Assembly: GCF_038181555.1 (NCBI RefSeq)
Contig: NZ_JBBWUA010000006.1
Span: 1 to 64,000 of the forward strand
Length of the DNA: 64,000 nucleotides
Origin: Desulfitobacterium sp038181555
GTDB taxonomy: Bacteria; Bacillota; Desulfitobacteriia; Desulfitobacteriales; Desulfitobacteriaceae
Reading direction: 5' to 3'
Under the pieces are notes generated by a model. That model worked only from the letters and a program-made list of their open reading frames with translations, did no database searches and was not told where the DNA came from. This document shows, piece by piece, positions 1 through 8,660 of this stretch. Each line of letters starts with the position of its first letter. Position 1 is the first letter of the stretch. The position numbers were made by a program, and so were the translations under genes.

Positions 1-236
1 CCTGAACTCCCCGACTATTGTCGTTTGTAATTAAACTTGATCCTGTGTCAGTACCCGGCTATAACTAGTGTAGCTGGGTTTTATTATATTTTGCCATAGG
101 CCTCAAGTAGTTTCCATGCACCCTTTTATTAAGCGCTTACGGACAACGGTCTAAAGGGCATTTAAAATTAGCAGTGTAGGGTAGAATAATTAAATAGAAT
201 AATCCTGAAGGATTTAATAGATGAAGGTGGGGTACT
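1..236. other. Left-edge intergenic region
   Basis: The first 30 bases could be the last codons of a gene ending at a TAA (28-30), but nothing identifies it. A hairpin with a T-rich tail lies at about 52-88. The rest is AT-rich and leads into a Shine-Dalgarno (AAGGTGGGG) just before the truA-like start at 237. No RNA gene is recognisable. Confidence 0.4.
52..88 (+). terminator. Rho-independent terminator
   Basis: CCCGGCTA and TAGCTGGG form a stem around a short loop and are followed by TTTTATTAT. It would end transcription of whatever lies left of the window. Confidence 0.6.
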
Positions 237-974
237 ATGAGGAACTTTAAAATGACGATATCCTATGATGGGTCTAGATACAAAGGGTGGCAAAAACAAA
301 AAGATACGGATTTAACAGTTCAAGGCAAGCTTGAAGCTGTCTTATCTAAAATGTCGGGTGAAGATGTTTTAGTTGTGGGCTGTGATAGAATGGACCCAGG
401 AGTGCATGCTGAAAACTACATTGCAAATTTCCATACAAAGTCCTCCTTTAATAATGATGCGATACTTTACTATTTATATGAGTTTTTGCCCGAAGATATC
501 GTCGTAAAATCTATCGAGCTCGTAGATGATAGATTTCATGCAAGATATAACGTTAAATCAGAGACCTATGTATATAGAATTAATACAGGTAAATACAGAA
601 ATGTGTTTGAACGAAAATATTCATATCACATTACAGAGCCACTCGATCTGGTTGAAATGCGAAATGCCTCACAGAGTTTAATAGGGACCCATGACTTTCT
701 TAGTTTTACCAACATGAGATCAGGTAATAAGTCGACTGTTCGTACAATCCATTCTGTTAATATCTTTGAAAATACCAATTATTTAGAAATAGAAGTAATT
801 GGTGACGGTTTTCTATGGAACATGGCAAGGATTATCGTAGGAACTCTTTTAGAAATAGGTAGAGGTAAACTCGACTCAACAGAGGTTGAGAAGATGCTGC
901 AGGAGAAGAAACGTTGGGAAGCTGGTCCTATAGCCCAAGCAAAAGGTCTATTTTTAAGAGAGGTTCAGTACTAG
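237..974 (+). CDS. truA: tRNA pseudouridine synthase A paralogue (TruA family)
   Basis: A 245-residue protein of the TruA family, which isomerises uridines 38-40 in the tRNA anticodon arm. The N-terminal ISYDGSRYKGWQ motif and the C-terminal GDGFLWNMARIIVGTLLEIG block are family signatures. The catalytic aspartate is at about residue 53. The surrounding motif reads RMDPGVHA instead of the usual RTDAGVHA, and the protein aligns better with the second, divergent TruA copy of many Firmicutes than with the ribosomal-operon copy. It stands alone, with its own Shine-Dalgarno (AAGGTGGGG) and a terminator at 1037. The family call is firm; whether it still acts on positions 38-40 is inference. Confidence 0.9.
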   Translation: MRNFKMTISYDGSRYKGWQKQKDTDLTVQGKLEAVLSKMSGEDVLVVGCDRMDPGVHAENYIANFHTKSSFNNDAILYYLYEFLPEDIVVKSIELVDDRFHARYNVKSETYVYRINTGKYRNVFERKYSYHITEPLDLVEMRNASQSLIGTHDFLSFTNMRSGNKSTVRTIHSVNIFENTNYLEIEVIGDGFLWNMARIIVGTLLEIGRGKLDSTEVEKMLQEKKRWEAGPIAQAKGLFLREVQY

Positions 975-1036
975 AACAAGATACCAGGGACTCTAAATAT
1001 ACACAGACAGCGAGACTCTTGGGAAATTATCATAGG

Positions 1037-1080
1037 CAAATGGGGCGCGTGAAATAAGGACTTCACACGCCCCATTTGTG
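1037..1080 (+). terminator. Terminator after truA paralogue
   Basis: A long stem (CAAATGGGGCG with CGCCCCATTTG) about 60 bases after the truA-like stop. The T-run is weak, so termination is likely but not certain. Confidence 0.55.
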
Positions 1081-1089
1081 TAGAAAAAG

Positions 1090-1260
1090 ATGCATTTTAA
1101 TCTTCGGTATGGACGTACAGGGATTGTGGCTATGCCGTATTTCTTAACCTTTGAGCGGACCCTTCATCGAAATGTCTTTGCCTTACTCAGAAAACCCAAA
1201 GGATGGGATAAAGTGGAGCGGAAAGGATTTGCATCTACAGGGACAACTCTAGAAGGATAG
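1090..1260 (+). pseudogene. Possible remnant of a family 2 glycosyltransferase C-terminus
   Basis: An open frame of 56 codons ends at 1260. Its protein contains YGRTGIVAMPYF, a string typical of the membrane part of processive family 2 glycosyltransferases, followed soon after by GWDKVERKGF, which resembles their extreme C-terminus. The membrane segments that normally lie between these two blocks are missing. No Shine-Dalgarno precedes the ATG, and a terminator lies immediately upstream. I read it as a decayed fragment with an internal deletion. The family assignment rests on two short motifs only. Confidence 0.35.
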
Positions 1261-1274
1261 ATGCAAGTGTAGAT

Positions 1275-2333
1275 TCAGTGCACATGGCTATGGTGAATAT
1301 CCGGAGTGTGGTTATGTACGTGACTAAGGAGCTCATGAGAGTGCACATGGCTGTGCTCTTGATGGGTAGGTTCGTTATGGGTGTGATTATGGTGATGGTC
1401 AGTATGGCAATGTCGATGTTCGTGGACCAAGGCAGGGTGTGTATGCGTATGCTGATGTTTTTCATAGGTGGCAAAATAAGCGCCGGCGATCATAATCAGT
1501 AGAGCGATTAGGAAAGAAACAGTCGGGGGTACCCTGAAAATCACAAAAGATAGACCTACCCCAATAAAGGGGGCGATTGCATAATAAGTACTGGTTCTGG
1601 CCGCACCAAGCTCCCTCTGAGCTGAAACATAGAAGAAAATGCTGAGCCCATAGGCGAAGAAGCCTAGGAAAAGGGCAAACAGGATATAGGCTACACTCAG
1701 GTTATTTAGCGATTCTTTCAGAAGAAAAGTCAGCAATAAAGCCCCAAAGCCTGACCCAAATCCCTTAACGATAACAACATCCATGGGGTCCTTGATGGAG
1801 AGCATGCGGGTGCAATTATTTTCAAAGCCCCAGCAAAGGCAGGAAAGTAATACAAATATTGAGCCCAAAGAGAAGGTGAAGCTGCTTAAAGTCTCCACGG
1901 ATAGAATAATACTGGCAAGGGTAATCAGGACGATTGCACTCCATAAGCGTCGACCGATAGATTCTTTAAAAAGCAGTAATGCGATTAAAGATGTCGCCAC
2001 GATTTCAAAATTGCCCAAGAGGGCAGCATTGGCTGAGGAACTCATGGTTAAGCCGATCATTAAAAATACTGGAGCAGCAATATCCAGAGCAATCACGGCT
2101 AAGACAAAGGGTAGGTCATTCCTGTCCATCTTAGCTTCCCGGTGTTTTTGACCGCGAAGGCGTTTGATTAAACTAATCACAGCCATTCCTAAACCTGCAC
2201 CCAAGTAGAGTAGGGCTGCCATCAAGGTTGGCGGAATCTTTACAAGCAATATTTTTGAGATGGGAGCGCTGATGCCAAAGAGTATCGCGGCAAAGATCGC
2301 TGCCATAATAGCGGAGTGTTTCTTGTTGTTCAA
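1275..2333 (-). CDS. DMT/EamA-family transporter with histidine-rich C-terminal tail
   Basis: About ten hydrophobic segments with two EamA repeats define a drug/metabolite-type transporter of the cytoplasmic membrane. The start at 2333 (TTG) is chosen because AAGGAG lies 10 bases upstream on the minus strand; longer in-frame starts reach 2372 but lack a site. The predicted product is 352 residues. The last 60 residues are extraordinarily rich in histidine (repeated HxH and HTH patterns) with acidic residues, a tail that could bind Zn, Ni or Co. Such tails occur in metal transporters and metallochaperones, so a metal-linked role is plausible, but the EamA core itself does not predict the substrate. 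Confidence 0.8.
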   Translation of the reverse strand: MNNKKHSAIMAAIFAAILFGISAPISKILLVKIPPTLMAALLYLGAGLGMAVISLIKRLRGQKHREAKMDRNDLPFVLAVIALDIAAPVFLMIGLTMSSSANAALLGNFEIVATSLIALLLFKESIGRRLWSAIVLITLASIILSVETLSSFTFSLGSIFVLLSCLCWGFENNCTRMLSIKDPMDVVIVKGFGSGFGALLLTFLLKESLNNLSVAYILFALFLGFFAYGLSIFFYVSAQRELGAARTSTYYAIAPFIGVGLSFVIFRVPPTVSFLIALLIMIAGAYFATYEKHQHTHTHPALVHEHRHCHTDHHHNHTHNEPTHQEHSHVHSHELLSHVHNHTPDIHHSHVH

Positions 2334-2557
2334 CGGTGTGCATCTCCTTAGAGTAATTTGCGGGTGGTCCAAATGAGGGATAACTGGAATATATCATGGC
2401 AAAGTACGGAATACAATTATTGATACTTTCATTGTAATACATTGCCTAGCTGATTCTGACAAATAATTTCTCTTTATTGCCTTAAGCTATTATAATAAAG
2501 AGTAATAAAAATAAATATACATAAACTATTTAATCATGAGTTAAGGAGGTGCGAGTG

Positions 2558-4420
2558 ATGAGTGTCTTCATTCAGTCAACATTGCAAAGTTTTAGAGGTG
2601 CAATCAAAGCCTTCCAAAGGTTCCCGGCTTCGATAGCTAGTGCCCTAGGTTTTGCCATCGTAACCATGATTAGAATTCAGCTCGATTGGCCTGCGCAAGA
2701 ACCCTATAATTTCTTGTTTAACTGTCTACATTGGTCTTTTGCTCTGGGTGGAGTCTTTAGTCTAGCAGTGATTACCGGAGCATATAACCGCTATAATCAT
2801 AAAAAAGCCTTCCTTACAGCTAATCTGCTTGGAGTAGCTGCAGTTGTAGTGACATTTTTGGTGCTTTACTTCTTTGGCGGAACCTACCCTGACTTGGTAA
2901 AATCAAACTTTGCTACCATCTCCACTCTGGCTGAAGCCCGTGTTGGTGTAGCTATCCTGATTAGTCTTATTGCTTTTATCTACCTAGCCGGATACCCAAA
3001 GGATCAGTCGGACTTCGCGCGTTCCTTTTTCATGACTCTTAAGGCTTATTTTATTGCCATGATCTATGGGCTGGTCATTATGGCTGGAACATCAGGTGTT
3101 GCCGGTGCCATTGAGGCTTTGCTATATGAGGGGATGAGCGAGAAAGTTTATATGTACCTCGGGACTTTATCCGGGTTTATAGCTTTTACGATTTTTGTCG
3201 GTTATTTTCCGGACTTTCGACGGGGTGAAAGGGATCCTCACCGCGAGGTGGCTCAGAAGCAGCCACGCTTTATCCAAGTTCTTTTCGAATACATCCTCAT
3301 TCCGATTGTGCTGGCCTTGACTATTGTCCTGCTGCTTTGGGCGGGTAGAACGATCTTAAGTGGTATGCAGGCTTCCTTCCTGAGACTTTATGGGATTGCC
3401 ACAGCTTATACCATCGGCGGAATCTTGCTTCATATGATTGTCACCCACTCAGAATCAGGGTTAGCAAGATTTTATCGCCGGGTTTATCCGCTGGCCGCTC
3501 TTGTGATTCTTGCCTTTGAGGCATGGGCCTTCGTGATTCAACTGCAGAAATCAGGTCTTAAAACTACCGAATATTTCTTTATTGTCATTTGGATTATTGC
3601 TTTGATCTCGGCAATTCTCCTGCTCTTAAGAAAGAACGACGCTCATCCGGCGATTGCACTGCTAACCTGTGTCATGGCTGTTTTGGCCGTCCTCCCCGTG
3701 GTGGGTTACCAAGCCTTGCCGGTTTCTGCTCAAGTCAACCGTGTTGAGAAGCTACTGATCAACCAGGGTATGCTGGAGAATGATCAGTTGATCCCAGCAG
3801 CTACTCCACCTGATCTGGCGGTACGAGAGTCGATTACTGATGCCGTGACTTACCTTGCCTACGCAGAGAATGCGAAGCTTCCGACTTGGTTTGATAAACG
3901 CTTGGCTGAAAGCGGCACCTTCAAGAACAAGCTGGGCTTCGAGCAAGTTTGGCCCAAATATGAGGATCCTTTCGGGAATAATACACAGTCCTTGGTAACT
4001 ATTCTCGAGCTAAGTCCCGAGGCCATCGACATCAGTGACTATCGCTGGGCTCTAAACCTACAGGGCTACGCCTACATGAAAGAACAATCATCAGCTACCC
4101 TAAACGGTACTCAAGGAACCTATCGTATTAATTGGACAATGGATCCGAAAACGAATATGCCGACCTTACGAATTGAGCTCAATGATCAGGTGATTCTCGA
4201 GCAAAATATGGATGATTACGTAAAGCGGATTTCAGCGTCATACCCACCTAATGATGGACGCCCCACTCAGGTCGGACTCGAAGATATGAGCTTGCAGCTT
4301 GATACTCCGGAAGTGACCGTGCTACTCGTATTCAATCGTATCGAGATGAATCTAGACCCCAAAGCCGATCGGATTTTTTATGGATTTGATTTGAGCTCGC
4401 TTTATATGAACGAGAAATAG
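2558..4420 (+). CDS. DUF4153 membrane protein
   Basis: A 620-residue integral membrane protein whose N-terminal two thirds contain about ten to twelve transmembrane segments, matching the DUF4153 family of unknown function. The C-terminal 220 residues are soluble, mixed alpha/beta and probably extracytoplasmic. The ATG at 2558 is preferred because AAGGAGG (2543-2549) is 8 bases upstream; a GTG at 2549 overlaps that site. The gene stands alone. Function is unknown; members are found in many Firmicutes as envelope proteins. Confidence 0.75.
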   Translation: MSVFIQSTLQSFRGAIKAFQRFPASIASALGFAIVTMIRIQLDWPAQEPYNFLFNCLHWSFALGGVFSLAVITGAYNRYNHKKAFLTANLLGVAAVVVTFLVLYFFGGTYPDLVKSNFATISTLAEARVGVAILISLIAFIYLAGYPKDQSDFARSFFMTLKAYFIAMIYGLVIMAGTSGVAGAIEALLYEGMSEKVYMYLGTLSGFIAFTIFVGYFPDFRRGERDPHREVAQKQPRFIQVLFEYILIPIVLALTIVLLLWAGRTILSGMQASFLRLYGIATAYTIGGILLHMIVTHSESGLARFYRRVYPLAALVILAFEAWAFVIQLQKSGLKTTEYFFIVIWIIALISAILLLLRKNDAHPAIALLTCVMAVLAVLPVVGYQALPVSAQVNRVEKLLINQGMLENDQLIPAATPPDLAVRESITDAVTYLAYAENAKLPTWFDKRLAESGTFKNKLGFEQVWPKYEDPFGNNTQSLVTILELSPEAIDISDYRWALNLQGYAYMKEQSSATLNGTQGTYRINWTMDPKTNMPTLRIELNDQVILEQNMDDYVKRISASYPPNDGRPTQVGLEDMSLQLDTPEVTVLLVFNRIEMNLDPKADRIFYGFDLSSLYMNEK

Positions 4421-4510
4421 ACCAGAATGGATTTGCCTCCACGGAAATGCCACTAAGAGATAGGGAAAATCATAGGTAGCGGAAAGAATAGAGGACTAAG
4501 AGTATAAAAT

Positions 4511-4561
4511 GGAAAAGAGCAAGTAGACTACCCTTTTCAGAGGGAGCCTCTTGCTCTTTCC
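4511..4561 (+). terminator. Hairpin repeat, copy 1
   Basis: GGAAAAGAGCAAG pairs with CTTGCTCTTTCC. A nearly identical hairpin lies at 7659-7706, so this is a dispersed repeat as well as a likely terminator for the DUF4153 gene. Confidence 0.55.
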
Positions 4562-4714
4562 AATGTGATACTTATAGAAGCATCTATTTACTTCAGACTA
4601 CATCAGAGCCTCTTGATCATAAAACTGGTGATAAAAGTATCAATTCTCGCCTTTAAAACTTGTATGAGTCTAAACGATATAGGAATAATAGAAACAGACA
4701 AGGGAGGTATGAGA

Positions 4715-5170
4715 ATGTTAAATGTAAGGACTATTAAAAGGACGCTAGATTTGGGTTTATTACTCATTCGTCTAGCATTTGGAATATCTATTGCTATTCA
4801 TGGTTGTCAAAAGCTTTTCGGTTGGTTCGGAGGCCATGGGATTAAGGGTACTAGCCAATTCTTTGAATCGATTGGTTTTAAACCTGCATTGCCCTTTGTT
4901 GTTATGGCAGGTTTAGGTGAGCTTTTGGGTGGGCTCCTCTTTGCAGCGGGTGTGTTTATGCCTTTAGCATCGCTCCTGATCATTGGAACCATGATTGTGG
5001 CGATTGTGAGAGTTACCTTTAAAAATGGCTATGATATTACAAAAGGTGGTTACGAATACAGCTTAGCTATTATTGCTGCTGCGTTGGGAATCTTCTTGAC
5101 TGGACCTGGAGAGTATGTTCTCTATAAAAGGCCAAGAAAATGGAGAGAACTCTGGAATAATATCATTTAG
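4715..5170 (+). CDS. DoxX family membrane protein
   Basis: A DoxX-family protein of 151 residues with four hydrophobic segments. The conserved start RLAFGISIAIHGCQKLFGWF and the GLGELLGGLLF segment are typical. The ATG at 4715 sits 7 bases after AGGGAGG, which favours it over the longer frame beginning at 4565. DoxX proteins are linked to redox and thiol homeostasis and are often controlled together with pirins and quinone-detoxifying enzymes. The MarR-pirin pair just downstream fits that grouping. Confidence 0.8.
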   Translation: MLNVRTIKRTLDLGLLLIRLAFGISIAIHGCQKLFGWFGGHGIKGTSQFFESIGFKPALPFVVMAGLGELLGGLLFAAGVFMPLASLLIIGTMIVAIVRVTFKNGYDITKGGYEYSLAIIAAALGIFLTGPGEYVLYKRPRKWRELWNNII

Positions 5171-5325
5171 ATAGCAAATATCCTAGGAATCACAGACAAA
5201 AGACGGATGGCAAGGCGAATGGCGATAACTCACAAAAAGTTGTTGTCACTCGTCTTTTTGTTAAGTAGTGATCATTAACATCTGTCTTAAATTACTTATA
5301 AATTTAGTATAATTATAAAATAGCC

Positions 5326-5372
5326 TTGACTTTAAGATGTTAAATAGTATATATTAATCTTGAAATCAAGAT
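5326..5372 (+). promoter_or_regulatory. marR promoter with MhqR-like palindromic operator
   Basis: TTGACT (5326-5331) and TATATT (5350-5355) with 18 bases between form a sigma-A type promoter. Immediately downstream lies the palindrome ATCTTGAAATCAAGAT (5357-5372), close to the operator described for the quinone sensor MhqR of Bacillus (ATCTCGAATTCGAGAT). Its position over the transcription start suggests autorepression of the MarR gene at 5397. Confidence 0.6.
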
Positions 5373-5396
5373 ATAAAAACAAGGATGCGATAAGCT

Positions 5397-5816
5397 ATGA
5401 ATAGTTTGAATCTGAACTTGGTAATCGCAATGGCAAGAAGCTATAATAAGCTGTTTTCGCTTATTGAAAAAAACGTGCAAGAATACGGCTTCAATATCAG
5501 TGAATTCGGCGTCCTCGAATTCTTATGGCACAATGGGGAGCAACCGGTACAAAAGATCGCCGAGAAGATCTTAGTCACAAGTGGTACCATCACTTATATT
5601 ATTGATAAGCTGCAGAAAACCGGTCTGGTGGAACGGAAGAAATGTGAGAAGGATAGGAGAGTTTATTATGTTGGTCTAACCCCGAAAGGTGAAGAAGTAA
5701 TTGAGGAATTATTTCCGAAGCACCAGCAATTTATTGACAACCTATTAGCAGGTATAGATAAAGATATGAAAAAGAACTTATTGAAAAGTTTACTTGAACT
5801 AAGAGCATCAATTTAG
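5397..5816 (+). CDS. MarR family transcriptional regulator, MhqR-like
   Basis: A 139-residue winged-helix regulator. The recognition region reads KIAEKILVTSGTITYIIDKL (about 58-77), followed by a wing with the conserved CEKDRRVYYVGLTPKG block. It is preceded by a promoter with a perfect 7-base-arm palindrome that resembles MhqR operators, and followed after 66 bases by a pirin gene, probably in the same transcript. The neighbourhood (DoxX, pirin) is that of electrophile or quinone stress repressors. Family call firm; the inducer is inference. Confidence 0.85.
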   Translation: MNSLNLNLVIAMARSYNKLFSLIEKNVQEYGFNISEFGVLEFLWHNGEQPVQKIAEKILVTSGTITYIIDKLQKTGLVERKKCEKDRRVYYVGLTPKGEEVIEELFPKHQQFIDNLLAGIDKDMKKNLLKSLLELRASI

Positions 5817-5882
5817 ATGCGTTACTTAAATGCTTTGCTTTAAGGAAATCTAAACACTTATGAGGACAGGAGAAATCGAGTT

Positions 5883-6584
5883 ATGTTAAGAAAAATTGAA
5901 AATCAGAATATGGGCAAGAGCGATCTGGGGTGGTTGAAGAGCAAATTTCATTTTTCCTTTGCTGAATACTATAATCCCGACAATATGAACTTTGGGGTTT
6001 TGCGGGTGGTCAATGATGATTTGGTTAAGGCTAAAACAGGCTTTGACACACATCCTCATAGGGATATGGAGATTATCTCATATGTAGTAGAGGGTTCGTT
6101 AACTCATGGGGACAGTATGGGCAATAAAAACACCCTCACGAGGGGACATGTTCAGTATATGAGTGCAGGAACAGGGGTTTACCATAGCGAGCATAACTTA
6201 GGAGATTCGCTGCTAAGATTCCTGCAGATCTGGGTGATTCCTGATAAAAAGGGGCACACCCCTAATTATGGAGATTTCAAATTTGATTGGGATGATCGAA
6301 AAAACAAGTGGCTTCACATTGCTTCCGACAAAAAAGGTGATGCTATAATCAAAATAAATCAAGATGTAAACATTTATGTTTTGGAGCTAGAGGCCGGGAA
6401 AGAGATAGATTTTCCGGTGGGCAAGGGCAGGCAGGCTTATATGGTTCAAATCGAAGGAGCTGCCCTCGTTAGTAATATCCCATTAGAGAAACGAGATGCT
6501 CTAGAAATCACTGAAGAAGTCATCAAATTGAAAGCTTCCGAGAAATCCCACTACATCCTTATCGAGATGAGGAAGTCAGAGTAA
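5883..6584 (+). CDS. Pirin family protein (quercetinase-like bicupin)
   Basis: A 233-residue pirin of the short bacterial class. The N-terminal cupin keeps the metal ligands H57, H59, H101 and E103 within THPHRDME and YHSEHN. Related proteins (YhhW, YhaK) bind a divalent metal and some open flavonols or act in redox stress. It follows the MarR regulator by 66 bases with no terminator between, so co-transcription is likely. Confidence 0.85.
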   Translation: MLRKIENQNMGKSDLGWLKSKFHFSFAEYYNPDNMNFGVLRVVNDDLVKAKTGFDTHPHRDMEIISYVVEGSLTHGDSMGNKNTLTRGHVQYMSAGTGVYHSEHNLGDSLLRFLQIWVIPDKKGHTPNYGDFKFDWDDRKNKWLHIASDKKGDAIIKINQDVNIYVLELEAGKEIDFPVGKGRQAYMVQIEGAALVSNIPLEKRDALEITEEVIKLKASEKSHYILIEMRKSE

Positions 6585-6688
6585 AACTGAAAATTTGAGA
6601 CCACCAATAATTGTTGCCACTTATCCAAACCTTTCAGTTCGCAGATTGATTTTAACCTATTTTGAAATTTTTTAGGAGGGAAACATAT

Positions 6689-6946
6689 ATGTCCTTCACA
6701 ATCAAATCAAAAAATGATGTTTTCAAATTTGCCCTACCACTTCATGATTATCTGAGTCAGCATGGGAAATACGAAGAGGCCGAGGCTCTGGCCAGCTTAG
6801 TAGATTCCTGTTACCCACAGAATGCCCAAGCTTTGGAAGCCCACGGCAAAGCCTTTAAGCAAATCCGTGAGACAATTACGGACTTGCCTCCAGAATATCA
6901 GCATGCGTTAGATGATGCGTTGAGTGTTCTTTCCGGTGAAAAGTAA
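6689..6946 (+). CDS. Hypothetical protein, 85 residues
   Basis: A small, probably helical, soluble protein. The ATG at 6689 follows TTAGGAGGG by 8 bases, a strong initiation site. The sequence (HDYLSQHGKYEEAEALASLVDSCYP) suggests a single helical hairpin like a TPR unit. I do not recognise a named family. Confidence 0.6.
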   Translation: MSFTIKSKNDVFKFALPLHDYLSQHGKYEEAEALASLVDSCYPQNAQALEAHGKAFKQIRETITDLPPEYQHALDDALSVLSGEK

Positions 6947-6977
6947 GGCCTTAAATTATTGATAATAAGGATGAGGG

Positions 6978-7523
6978 CTAATGTGATTTTGCACTTGGAG
7001 GAATATTAATAATCTGGCCTACCCGTAGAATATTGGGATCGGTGATGAGGGGATTAACCCTTAATATACTCTCGACAGTTACGTTATAGCGAACAGAGAC
7101 AATGAATAAAGTATCGCCGGGCCGGATGACATATGTGATGGTTTCAGAGCGTGGCTGACATTCCGCAGCTAAAGCGGCCCAGGTTGCTGGATCGGCTACA
7201 CCTGTGCGTTCCAGCTCCTTTTGACTAAACTGAAAGGCATTAAGAGCACTTTGAGTTCTAGGTCCAAAAATCCCATCGATAGGACCTGGATTATAACGGG
7301 CAAAGCTTAGAAGGTACTGCAGTCTGGTCACACTAGAGCCGCGATCTCCCTGTCGTAATAAGGGGCAAAAAGATGTTTGGCTAGGAATGTTGATGACTTG
7401 CCCAGGAAAAATCAAATTCGGGTTAGTGATTTGTGTATTTAGAGCAAGGATAGCATTCACAGTGGTATTAAATCGCTGAGCAATGAGATACAGAGTGTCA
7501 CCAGCTTGAACGATGTATGTCAT
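6978..7523 (-). CDS. LysM - peptidoglycan-binding - LysM protein
   Basis: A 181-residue protein with three cell-wall binding modules: LysM (about 1-46, YIVQAGDTLYLIAQRF), a PG_binding_1 domain (about 55-115, GDRGSSVTRLQYLL and GIFGPRTQSALNAFQ), and a second LysM (about 129-176, YVIRPGDTLFIVSVRY). There is no catalytic domain and no obvious signal peptide, a pattern seen in spore-coat or cortex-associated proteins of this group. A good Shine-Dalgarno (AGGAGGG) precedes the start. Confidence 0.85.
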   Translation of the reverse strand: MTYIVQAGDTLYLIAQRFNTTVNAILALNTQITNPNLIFPGQVINIPSQTSFCPLLRQGDRGSSVTRLQYLLSFARYNPGPIDGIFGPRTQSALNAFQFSQKELERTGVADPATWAALAAECQPRSETITYVIRPGDTLFIVSVRYNVTVESILRVNPLITDPNILRVGQIINIPPSAKSH

Positions 7524-7658
7524 GAACAGCCCTCCTAAGTCTTGTTTGGATCATTATATTCATGAGTACTTCATTGGCGATTGCACTCCTAGGGCTGGAG
7601 AATTATATTTGTTAATAACTGAGCTAAGTGTGCGCGAATGACCTTAGCAGAGAAGCAC

Positions 7659-7706
7659 AAAAGAGCAAGTAGACTACCCTTTCCAGAGGGGGCTACTTGC
7701 TCTCTT
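7659..7706 (-). terminator. Hairpin repeat, copy 2
   Basis: AGAGCAAGTAG (7662-7672) and CTACTTGCTCT (7693-7703) pair perfectly. The first 25 bases match the copy at 4511 almost exactly. It lies 37 bases beyond the stop of the methyltransferase gene on the minus strand and could end its transcript. Confidence 0.55.
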
Positions 7707-7742
7707 AATGTGGCTGCTCCGGAGGGAACTTCAGAAAGAGTT

Positions 7743-8498
7743 CTACTTCTTAACAGCCCTCGTAGCGTAAAACGTTGGCACATTAAATTCTCGGAGTTTC
7801 CCTTGACCGTTGGTATCTTCATAGATATCCGTAAGCACCAAGCCAGCCTTAAGCTGTCCACCGATTTGTTCTTCGATCGTATGTGAAAATTGAATACCCC
7901 AGTCATTTTCGATAGACTTCTCATATAATTGAGGATCCTTTAAAGGATTAAATGGCAATTTTGTTGTAATGGTTGATTCATCATCATCAAAAAGGTAATT
8001 AAAGCCGTTATCAAATCCTGCTAACAAGATTCCTCCCTTTTTCAAAACGCGATAACATTCCTGCCAAACGGGCAGAATATCTTCGATGTAGCAGTTTGAG
8101 ACTGGATGAAAAATCAAGTCAAAGGATTCATCGGCAAAGGGTAAAGGATTCGTAATATCACCTTGCACAATCTCTATAGCATAGTTTTCCCTTGCAGCGA
8201 CCTCTTTTTCGCTTTGCAATTGCTTTACGGAATAATCTATGACAGTACATTCAGCTCCCAATGCGGAGAAGATGGGCATTTGTTGACCGCCACCGGAAGC
8301 TAACCCCAAGATTTTAGCATGTTTCATTGCACAGAACCATTCTTTAGGAACAGGCTTTGTCGGTGTTAACACGACATCCCAATCATTATTTTTGGCTTTG
8401 TTATAGATTTCATGGCTTATGGGTTTTCCCCATTCCCAACCTTCCTCAACCCATTTATCAAAGAACTTGGAATTTATTTCAGTATATTTGCTATTCAT
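7743..8498 (-). CDS. Class I SAM-dependent methyltransferase
   Basis: A 251-residue methyltransferase of the UbiE/type 11 group. Motif I reads ILGLASGGGQQMPIF (about 87-101), followed by a conserved acidic residue in CTVIDYS and motif IV in FDLIFHPVSNCYI. The ATG at 8498 is preceded by AAAGAGG and is preferred over the longer frame from 8522. Substrate unknown; no neighbour points to one. Confidence 0.8.
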   Translation of the reverse strand: MNSKYTEINSKFFDKWVEEGWEWGKPISHEIYNKAKNNDWDVVLTPTKPVPKEWFCAMKHAKILGLASGGGQQMPIFSALGAECTVIDYSVKQLQSEKEVAARENYAIEIVQGDITNPLPFADESFDLIFHPVSNCYIEDILPVWQECYRVLKKGGILLAGFDNGFNYLFDDDESTITTKLPFNPLKDPQLYEKSIENDWGIQFSHTIEEQIGGQLKAGLVLTDIYEDTNGQGKLREFNVPTFYATRAVKK

Positions 8499-8660
8499 GA
8501 CAAACCTCTTTCTTGATTTCATTACCTCGTCATTGTATTATTAAACTCCATATTCATATTTCCTGCAGAGATACAAGGATTTTTTATTAAGGAAATGGTA
8601 CAATAAATCTATTATTAATTTAGTAGCAATGCGCTTTTTAAAGCGTTGTTCTAGGGAGAG

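Noticed and set aside
1..30. End of an upstream gene
   Set aside because: Ten codons are too few to choose a frame.
1278..1502. Plus-strand frame rich in Met and Val opposite the transporter tail
   Set aside because: It is the complement of the His-rich codons of the minus-strand transporter gene; composition explains it.
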